NCBI GenBank assembly: GCA_947631285.1
Contig: CANRKS010000005.1
Coordinates: 1 to 29,194, forward strand
Direction of reading: 5' to 3'
DNA: 29,194 bases
Origin: an uncultured Bacilli bacterium
GTDB taxonomy: Bacteria > Bacillota_I > Bacilli_A > RF39 > UBA660
Within the stretch, counting starts at the first letter, position 1; the number at the start of each line of letters is the position of its first letter. Positions 23,841 to 29,194 of the stretch are shown here, piece by piece. Both the position numbers and the translations under genes were made by a program. The notes beneath the pieces are model-generated. The model saw only the letters and a list, made by a program, of their open reading frames with translations, was not told where the DNA came from and ran no database searches.

Positions 23841-24764
23841 ATGAAAAAAGTATTAGTAACAGGGGCAGCTGGAAGTATAGGAATAAGTGTAATTAAATAT
23901 TTATTGTTAGAGGGCAAATATGAAATAACGGCGCTTGATTTAAATAATAAAAGATCTTTAAAAAGATTAAAAAGATACCGCAATCGGATTAATATTATTT
24001 ACGGGGATGTTTTAGATAGTACTTTAATGGAATCGCTCATAAAGGATCATAATTATATTATTCATTTAGCTGGTCTTATGCCTCCTTTAGGGGATTTTCA
24101 TAAATCATTAGGAGAGCTAGTAGAATATAAGGGAACAGAAAATATTATTAAAGCGATTAAAGAAGTGAACCCTGAATGTTTTTTAATCTATGCTTCCACA
24201 ACTTCTCTTTATGATTTCTCTTTAGGAGCTTCGGTAAAAGAAAAGGTAAGAGAAAGCGAATTAGATAATTATAGTTTAAATAAATATCAAGTTGAGAAGT
24301 TAATAAAAAATAATTTAAAAAATTATACTATTTTTCGATTACCTTTAGTGTTAAGCAACTTGAAAGATGAATCATTTATTTATAGCATCAAAAAGAATTT
24401 AGTTGTGGAAGTAACTACTAAGGAAGACGCAAGTTATGCTTTTGTTAAAGCTCTTAGTCATGTTGGTGAATTAAACAAAAAAATTTTTGATGTTGGTATG
24501 GGAGAAGAAGGTCGAGTTGTTTATAACGATATTTTAAAGAATATTTTAAAATATTATGGTTTGAGTTGGCGATATTTTCTATCAAGAGTTTTTTTAGAAA
24601 AGAAGCATAATAGTCCTATTTTAACTGATAGTGACGACTTAGATAACATATTACACTATCGAATGGATTCTTTATATAATTATTATCGTAGACTAAAAAA
24701 TAAAAATAAAAAAAGAGCATTTCAAAAAGCCCTTGCCAAACCTTTAATATTATTAAAAAAATAG
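23841..24764 (+). CDS. NAD-dependent epimerase/dehydratase (extended SDR)
   Basis: The Rossmann motif GAAGSIG (8-14) is followed by LDLNN as the adenosine-ribose binding strand end, GDVLDS, HLAG and the catalytic Y144-x3-K148 (YSLNK). At 307 residues it matches the NAD-dependent sugar epimerase class, but the substrate-binding part (IFDVGMGEEGRVVYNDILKNI, then a basic tail KNKNKKRAFQKAL) is not specific enough for a substrate. The ATG follows GGTGATGAA. It is linked to the patatin gene, which starts 10 bases after its stop. A role in lipid or envelope metabolism is inferred from that neighbour only. Confidence 0.85.
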   Translation: MKKVLVTGAAGSIGISVIKYLLLEGKYEITALDLNNKRSLKRLKRYRNRINIIYGDVLDSTLMESLIKDHNYIIHLAGLMPPLGDFHKSLGELVEYKGTENIIKAIKEVNPECFLIYASTTSLYDFSLGASVKEKVRESELDNYSLNKYQVEKLIKNNLKNYTIFRLPLVLSNLKDESFIYSIKKNLVVEVTTKEDASYAFVKALSHVGELNKKIFDVGMGEEGRVVYNDILKNILKYYGLSWRYFLSRVFLEKKHNSPILTDSDDLDNILHYRMDSLYNYYRRLKNKNKKRAFQKALAKPLILLKK

Positions 24765-24774
24765 GGGTGATATA

Positions 24775-25818
24775 GTGACTGGACTAGTACTAGCTGGTGG
24801 AGGTGTAAAAGGCTCTTACCAAGTAGGAGCATACTTAGCCTTTAAAAAAAGTGGAATAAAATTAGATGGAGTAGTGGGTACTTCAATTGGATCTTTTAAT
24901 GCGGCTTTAATCGCCAGTGGAAAAGAAGCCGAGTTATATGAATTTTGGAAAAATGTTGATGTTGGAAAATTATTAGACTTTAATACTAAATATACTGAAA
25001 GTGTTAATAATAAAGAATTTTTTAAAGAGTTTTTGTATGGTTTAGAACAAGTGACTTTAGTTATTAAAAATAAAGGAATTGACAATAAAAATTTGAAAAA
25101 CATTTTAAAAGAAATGATTGATGAAGATAAAATTAGAAAAAGTAAAATGGACTATGGCCTTGTTACTGTTAGAGTTAATGATTTAAAACCTTTATATCTA
25201 TTTAAAGAAGATATGCAAAAAGGAAAAATGACTGAATATATTTTAGCTAGTTGTAATTTGCCTTTATTTAAAATGGAAAAAATGATTGATGATAAATATT
25301 ATTTTGATGGAGGATTTTATGATAATAATCCTATCAATATGTTATTAAATAAGGGATATGATAAAGTATATTCGGTGGAAGTCCATGGAATTGGCTTTAG
25401 TAGAAGGATAAAAGACAAAAGTAAAGTTGTTACCATAAGCCCTTCTAGAATGCTTGGTAGTATGTTAAATGTTAATAAAAATAAGATTAATGAAAATATT
25501 AAACTGGGTTATTATGATACTTTAAAGATATTAAAAAATTATGATGGATACAATTTTATCTTTAAAAAGTATAAAGATATTTGGTATAATACTTTAACAA
25601 GGCATGCAAATCCAGAATTATTAAAGAAAGTTAAAAGATTTTTTAATGCTGATTCAAATAAAGAATTGATTTTAAAAGCCTTGGAATATACTATGGTAAA
25701 AGAAGGTTTTACTTATTTTAATGTATATAGTTTATTTAAACAAATTAAATATGTTAAGAAAAATACAACTAATAAAAATTTTGTTTATGAATTTATAAGA
25801 AGTTGGAAATTATTATAG
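24775..25818 (+). CDS. Patatin-like phospholipase
   Basis: Serine hydrolase of the patatin/RssA type, predicted to release fatty acids from lipids. The oxyanion motif GGGVKG (8-13), the nucleophile elbow GTSIG with Ser37, and the Asp178-Gly-Gly catalytic aspartate (FDGGFYDNNP) make a full Ser-Asp dyad. ASCNLPLF before the DGG is typical. There is no signal peptide, so it acts inside the cell. A GTG start with GGGGTGA upstream gives 347 residues. The last ~100 residues are a helical extension with no recognised domain. Confidence 0.92.
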   Translation: MTGLVLAGGGVKGSYQVGAYLAFKKSGIKLDGVVGTSIGSFNAALIASGKEAELYEFWKNVDVGKLLDFNTKYTESVNNKEFFKEFLYGLEQVTLVIKNKGIDNKNLKNILKEMIDEDKIRKSKMDYGLVTVRVNDLKPLYLFKEDMQKGKMTEYILASCNLPLFKMEKMIDDKYYFDGGFYDNNPINMLLNKGYDKVYSVEVHGIGFSRRIKDKSKVVTISPSRMLGSMLNVNKNKINENIKLGYYDTLKILKNYDGYNFIFKKYKDIWYNTLTRHANPELLKKVKRFFNADSNKELILKALEYTMVKEGFTYFNVYSLFKQIKYVKKNTTNKNFVYEFIRSWKLL

Positions 25819-25827
25819 GAGGTTAAG

Positions 25828-26550
25828 ATGGGAAGAGCATATGAAGTTAGAAAATATAGTATTCAAAAAACAGGAGCTGCTAGAGGTAAAATATATACAA
25901 CTTTTGCTAAAGAAATTTATTTAGCAGCGAAGAAAGGATTACCTGATCCTGATGCTAATATTTCTTTAAAAAGAATTATTGAAAAAGCTAAAAAGCAACA
26001 AGTACCAAGTGATATTATTAATCGGGCAATTGAAAAAGCTAAAGGAGTAGGAGGCGAAGACTATTCTGAAGTTATATATGAAGGATTTGGACCAGGAGCA
26101 TCTACTTTAATTATTAAATGCTTAACTGATAATGTTAATAGAACTGTGGGCGAAGTAAGAGCGGCTTTTAATAAGGTAGGTAAAAGTTTAGGAGTTACTA
26201 ATTCTGTTTCTTATAATTATGATTATATTGGTGTTTTAACTTTTAAATATGATGAAGCAGATTCTTTATTTGAAGAATTACTTAATGAAGGAATAGACAT
26301 TATTGATTTTGAAACATTAGATGGTGAAGTTACCATTACGATGAAACCAAATGATCATGATAAAGTAAAAGATGTAGTAGAAAAGGTTATTCCTAATGTT
26401 GATTATGAAATAGATCAAGTAGGTATGTTTCCTAAAGAAAAAATTATTTTAAGCGAGGAAGATACAGAAACATTTAAGAAACTTTATAATATGTTAGATG
26501 CTATTGATGATGTAACAGAAATTTATCATAATGTAGATATTGTATTATAG
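25828..26550 (+). CDS. YebC-family protein, YeeI/YebC2 subgroup
   Basis: A 240-residue protein starting MGRAYEVRKYSIQKTGAARGKIYTTF, closer to Bacillus YeeI than to the AGHSKWANI type of classical YebC. Conserved stretches are KGLPDPDANISLKRIIEKAK, EGFGPGASTLIIKCLTDNVNRT and VRAAFNKVGKSLGVTNSVSY. The family was long annotated as DNA-binding regulators (PmpR); recent work assigns it a role in relieving ribosome stalling at proline-rich sequences. AGGAGGT precedes the ATG. It lies between the patatin gene and tyrS in one transcription unit, which suits a translation role. Confidence 0.92.
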   Translation: MGRAYEVRKYSIQKTGAARGKIYTTFAKEIYLAAKKGLPDPDANISLKRIIEKAKKQQVPSDIINRAIEKAKGVGGEDYSEVIYEGFGPGASTLIIKCLTDNVNRTVGEVRAAFNKVGKSLGVTNSVSYNYDYIGVLTFKYDEADSLFEELLNEGIDIIDFETLDGEVTITMKPNDHDKVKDVVEKVIPNVDYEIDQVGMFPKEKIILSEEDTETFKKLYNMLDAIDDVTEIYHNVDIVL

Positions 26551-26577
26551 AAAATTATATATAGGAGGATTAGCAAA

Positions 26578-27807
26578 ATGAAATGTTTTGAGGATTTAAA
26601 ATGGCGCGGACTTATTAAAGATATTAGTACGGAAGAATTAGAAAAAAAGCTTAATGAAGAACAATTAACTTTTTACATTGGCACTGATCCAACGGCCGAT
26701 TCAATGCATATTGGTCATTTTTCCTCATTTTTAATTGCTACGAGATTAGCTAAATATGGCCATAAACCTATTTTACTTATTGGGGGCGCTACGGGTTTAA
26801 TTGGTGATCCTAAACCATCTTTAGAAAGACAAATGATTTCGAAAGAAGAAGTATTAAAAAATGTAGATGGACTTACGAAGCAAGCTAAAGAAATATTTGG
26901 TTTTGAAGTAGTTAATAATTATGATTGGACTAAAGATTTAAGTGTTTTAGATTTTTTAAGAGATTATGGTAAATATATTAATGTTAATTATATGTTAGAT
27001 AAGGATATCATTAATCGGAGATTAGAATCAGGAATTACTTTTTGTGAATTTGCTTATACCATATTACAAGGAATGGATTTTGTAGAACTTTATAAAAGTA
27101 AGGGAGTTACTCTTCAAGTAGCGGGTTCTGATCAATGGGGTAATATTACGACCGGGATAGAATTAGCTAGGAAAAAGTATGATGTAGAACTTTATGGAAT
27201 GACAATGCCTCTCGTTTTAGATGCTAATGGAGTTAAATTTGGCAAAACAGAAGGTAATGCTTTATGGCTTGATAAAAACAAAACATCAAGTTATGAATTA
27301 TATCAATATTTAATTAATACTAGTGATGAAGTAGTAATTGATTATTTGAAAAGATTAACATTTTTATCAAAAGAAGAAATTCAAGAAATTGAATTAAAGC
27401 ATAAAAAGGCTCCTGAGTTACGGTTGGCTCAAGAATTATTAGCGCAAGAAATTATAACATTCTTACATGGAGAAGAAGAATTTAATAAAGCTAAAATGAT
27501 GAGTAAAGCTTTATTTAGTGAAGATATAACTAAATTAAAAGCTGAAGATATTTTAACTAATTTTAAAGATATGGAAAAAATAATTTTAAAAGATGAAATG
27601 ACTTTAGAAGATTTATTAGTTCAAGGAAATATTTGCAGTAGTAAAAGAGAAGCTAGAGAATTAATTAGTGGTAATGCAATTAGTTTAAATAATAAAAAAA
27701 TAGTTAATAATATGTATTTAGTAACTAAAGATAACGCTATTGATAAAAAAGTTTATCTAATAAAAAAAGGGAAGAAAAAATATTATTTAGGAATATACGA
27801 TGAATAA
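26578..27807 (+). CDS. tyrS: Tyrosyl-tRNA synthetase
   Basis: Charges tRNA-Tyr. Class I motifs are HIGH (44-47) and KFGKT (220-224), with GSDQWGNI in the tyrosine-binding region and a C-terminal S4 RNA-binding domain (~345-405, SSKREARELISGNAISLNNK). At 409 residues it is normal for the bacterial TyrS form. AGGAGGA precedes the ATG. The 27-base gap from yebC has no T-box leader, so it is unlikely to be controlled by uncharged tRNA in the Bacillus manner. A strong terminator follows at once. Confidence 0.97.
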   Translation: MKCFEDLKWRGLIKDISTEELEKKLNEEQLTFYIGTDPTADSMHIGHFSSFLIATRLAKYGHKPILLIGGATGLIGDPKPSLERQMISKEEVLKNVDGLTKQAKEIFGFEVVNNYDWTKDLSVLDFLRDYGKYINVNYMLDKDIINRRLESGITFCEFAYTILQGMDFVELYKSKGVTLQVAGSDQWGNITTGIELARKKYDVELYGMTMPLVLDANGVKFGKTEGNALWLDKNKTSSYELYQYLINTSDEVVIDYLKRLTFLSKEEIQEIELKHKKAPELRLAQELLAQEIITFLHGEEEFNKAKMMSKALFSEDITKLKAEDILTNFKDMEKIILKDEMTLEDLLVQGNICSSKREARELISGNAISLNNKKIVNNMYLVTKDNAIDKKVYLIKKGKKKYYLGIYDE

Positions 27808-27809
27808 GG

Positions 27810-27833
27810 GCATCAAAAAAATGATGCTTTTTT
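27810..27833 (+). terminator. tyrS terminator
   Basis: GCATCA (27810-27815) pairs with TGATGC (27822-27827) around AAAAAA, followed by six T. It begins 2 bases after the stop codon. Confidence 0.9.
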
Positions 27834-27868
27834 ATTAATAAAATTAGGTTTATTAATAAAAGTTTAAG

Positions 27869-27877
27869 TGATATAAT
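27869..27877 (+). promoter_or_regulatory. dacA promoter (extended -10) giving a probably leaderless transcript
   Basis: TGATATAAT (27869-27877) is an extended -10 with no good -35. Seven bases after the hexamer comes the A of the dacA ATG, so the predicted transcript starts at the start codon. No Shine-Dalgarno is present near the ATG. A second TATAAT (27878-27883) directly touches the ATG. Confidence 0.6.
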
Positions 27878-27883
27878 TATAAT

Positions 27884-29098
27884 ATGAAAAAGATATGGAT
27901 ATTATTTGTTTTAATTTTATTACCATTTAGGGTATGGGCTTTAGAACTTACAGATCTTCATTCGCAAACAGTATTATTATATGACTTAGACAATGAAGAA
28001 ATTATTTATGAAAAAAATAGTAATGCAGAAGTCAATATTGCTAGTTTAACTAAAATAATGACCACTATTGTGGCTATTGAAAATATTTCTAACTTAGATG
28101 AAAAAGTAACTATTACTAGTGATATTTTAAAAGAAATTCCCAAAGATGCATCAGTTGCCGGTTTAAAAAATAATGATGAAGTAACTTACTTAGATTTATT
28201 GTATGCTTCTATTTTACCGAGTGGGGCAGATGCCACAACAGCTTTAGCTCATTATATTGCTGGCAGTTCTGAAAATTTTGTTAATTTAATGAATGAAAAA
28301 GCTAGCGAATTAGGGCTTACAAATACTCATTTTGTCAATGTAACGGGTTATGATGCTGCTAATCATCATAGTACGGCGCAAGAGGTTTTAAAAATATTGT
28401 TGTATTCGTTAAAAAATGATTTATTTTCTACCATTTATAAAACTAAAGAATATACATTAAGTAATGGCTTGGTAATTAAAACAACGCTAGATTATTATAA
28501 TCCAAGTGGAATGTATGATTTATCAAAAATAATAGGTAGTAAAACAGGTTATACTGATGATGCCGGTTTATGTATGGCTTCAATGATAGAAATTGAAGGT
28601 AAAAAATTTATTTTAATTACTTTAGGAGCTTCAAAAGATGCAATATCTCCGGATAATGTAGAAGATGCTGTAACTGTTATGAGTTATATTCAACATAATT
28701 ATAAAAATGTTATATTGTTTAAAAAAGGAGCAACTCTTTTAGAACTTCCTGTTAAGTATGCTAATATCAGCTCCTATAAAGTTAAAGCTAAAGATGATAT
28801 TACTTATTTTACTAATAACTATACCGATACAAATATTAAATATACTTTTGATGGAGTCGATAATTTAAGTTACAATAATAAAAAAGGTGATAAAATAGGG
28901 ACAATTAATATTACTTATCAAAATGAAACCTTTAGTCAAGATGTTTATTTAGATACTGATATTAAAATGTCAGTTATTAAATATTTATTAACAAGTCCTA
29001 TCTGTATAATAATTTATACTTCTTTAATAGCTTTAGTTGGATTTATGGTAATGATTTTAAAAAAGAAGAGAAGAAAACATTATCGTAGACATGCTTAA
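27884..29098 (+). CDS. dacA: D-alanyl-D-alanine carboxypeptidase (PBP5 type, peptidase S11)
   Basis: Trims the terminal D-Ala from peptidoglycan stem peptides outside the membrane. A cleavable signal peptide (MKKIWILFVLILLPFRVWA) is followed by the SxxK motif Ser54-Leu-Thr-Lys57 and the KTG motif (220-222). The usual SxN motif reads Ser113-Gly-Ala115, lacking the Asn. A beta-rich C-terminal domain (~270-350) and a hydrophobic segment (~371-393) before a strongly basic tail (KKKRRKHYRRHA) anchor it by a membrane helix instead of an amphipathic helix. 404 residues is normal. The start is secured by the signal peptide even though no Shine-Dalgarno is seen. Confidence 0.92.
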   Translation: MKKIWILFVLILLPFRVWALELTDLHSQTVLLYDLDNEEIIYEKNSNAEVNIASLTKIMTTIVAIENISNLDEKVTITSDILKEIPKDASVAGLKNNDEVTYLDLLYASILPSGADATTALAHYIAGSSENFVNLMNEKASELGLTNTHFVNVTGYDAANHHSTAQEVLKILLYSLKNDLFSTIYKTKEYTLSNGLVIKTTLDYYNPSGMYDLSKIIGSKTGYTDDAGLCMASMIEIEGKKFILITLGASKDAISPDNVEDAVTVMSYIQHNYKNVILFKKGATLLELPVKYANISSYKVKAKDDITYFTNNYTDTNIKYTFDGVDNLSYNNKKGDKIGTINITYQNETFSQDVYLDTDIKMSVIKYLLTSPICIIIYTSLIALVGFMVMILKKKRRKHYRRHA

Positions 29099-29140
29099 AA
29101 AAAGATTAGTTGAAAAAGAGACTGCTGAAAAAGTAGACAA

Positions 29141-29171
29141 AGATTACTGTAAAAAACGACAGTAGTCTTTT
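29141..29171 (+). terminator. Terminator downstream of dacA
   Basis: AGATTACTGT (29141-29150) pairs with ACAGTAGTCT (29159-29168, one G-T pair) around an A-rich 8-base loop, followed by T. It lies about 43 bases after the dacA stop, further than other terminators in this window. Confidence 0.85.
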
Positions 29172-29184
29172 AATTTGGTATAAT
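29156..29184 (+). promoter_or_regulatory. Promoter facing out of the window
   Basis: TATAAT (29179-29184) preceded by TGG forms an extended -10. ACGACA (29156-29161), 17 bp upstream, is a partial -35 lying inside the terminator stem. It would drive the next gene beyond the window end. Confidence 0.5.
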
Positions 29185-29194
29185 ATATGTATAA

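Noticed and set aside
26551..26577. T-box leader upstream of tyrS
   Set aside because: Only 27 bases separate yebC and tyrS, with no room for a T-box stem or antiterminator.
29091..29165. Possible 24-codon gene (MLKKRLVEKETAEKVDKDYC...) overlapping the dacA stop
   Set aside because: No good Shine-Dalgarno, mostly charged residues, and its end coincides with the terminator stem. It could be real given the local habit of stop-terminator overlap, but the support is too weak to list.
1..29194. Mycoplasma-type code (TGA as tryptophan)
   Set aside because: Genes end normally at TGA (for example ftsY and the ORF6N gene), Trp is TGG throughout, and a peptidoglycan carboxypeptidase is present.

Overview
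The window is strongly AT-rich DNA with the standard bacterial code: TGA is used as a stop, for example in ftsY, and tryptophan is TGG. The conserved genes are those of a low-GC Gram-positive: DnaB and DnaI loader proteins, RecA, RNase Y and RNase J, FtsY-YlxM-Ffh, SecE-NusG, a YeeI-type YebC and a PBP5-type carboxypeptidase. Together they point to a Bacillota/Bacilli lineage with a cell wall. An uncultured gut lineage of the RF39/RFN20 kind fits the style of the surface proteins, but that placement is inference. No stretch over 300 bases lacks a gene; intergenic gaps are about 100 to 150 bases and hold recognisable promoters and terminators.

Layout. (1) 1-900: 3' end of leuS. (2) 950-4,700: an operon starting with a phage-type ORF6N/PLD-like protein, followed by dnaB, dnaI and a HAD-type 5'-nucleotidase. 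(3) 4,700-7,520: recA and rny, each with its own promoter and terminator. (4) 7,520-9,310: one secreted, membrane-anchored surface protein whose promoter spacer holds nine consecutive G, and whose Shine-Dalgarno is separated from the start codon by a perfect 12-bp hairpin. (5) 9,310-14,630: RNase J (minus), divergent from ftsY-ylxM-ffh and then secE-nusG. (6) 14,626-17,138: a minus-strand TauABC/SsuABC-type ABC importer, followed by a divergent single tRNA-Glu(CTC). (7) 17,398-19,280: typA (minus). (8) 19,320-23,080: a two-gene surface operon, a small TasA/camelysin-like protein and a 984-residue membrane-anchored protein made of TSP3/dockerin-like Asp/Cys repeats. (9) 23,090-27,835: ZIP transporter, epimerase, patatin, yebC and tyrS in one tight operon. 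(10) 27,860-29,194: dacA, probably leaderless, then a terminator and a promoter facing out of the window.

Housekeeping content covers replication initiation, recombination, RNA decay, protein targeting and secretion, transcription elongation, and tRNA charging. The accessory interest lies in the three extracellular proteins (7,631; 19,370; 20,100). They share a short cytoplasmic N-terminus, one membrane segment and an extracellular portion. The first and third also carry cysteines in the extracellular part (eight, and about 90). The first sits behind a promoter that looks phase-variable. The third may be a calcium-binding, disulfide-rich stalk, with the TasA-like protein next to it as a candidate matrix or fibre partner.
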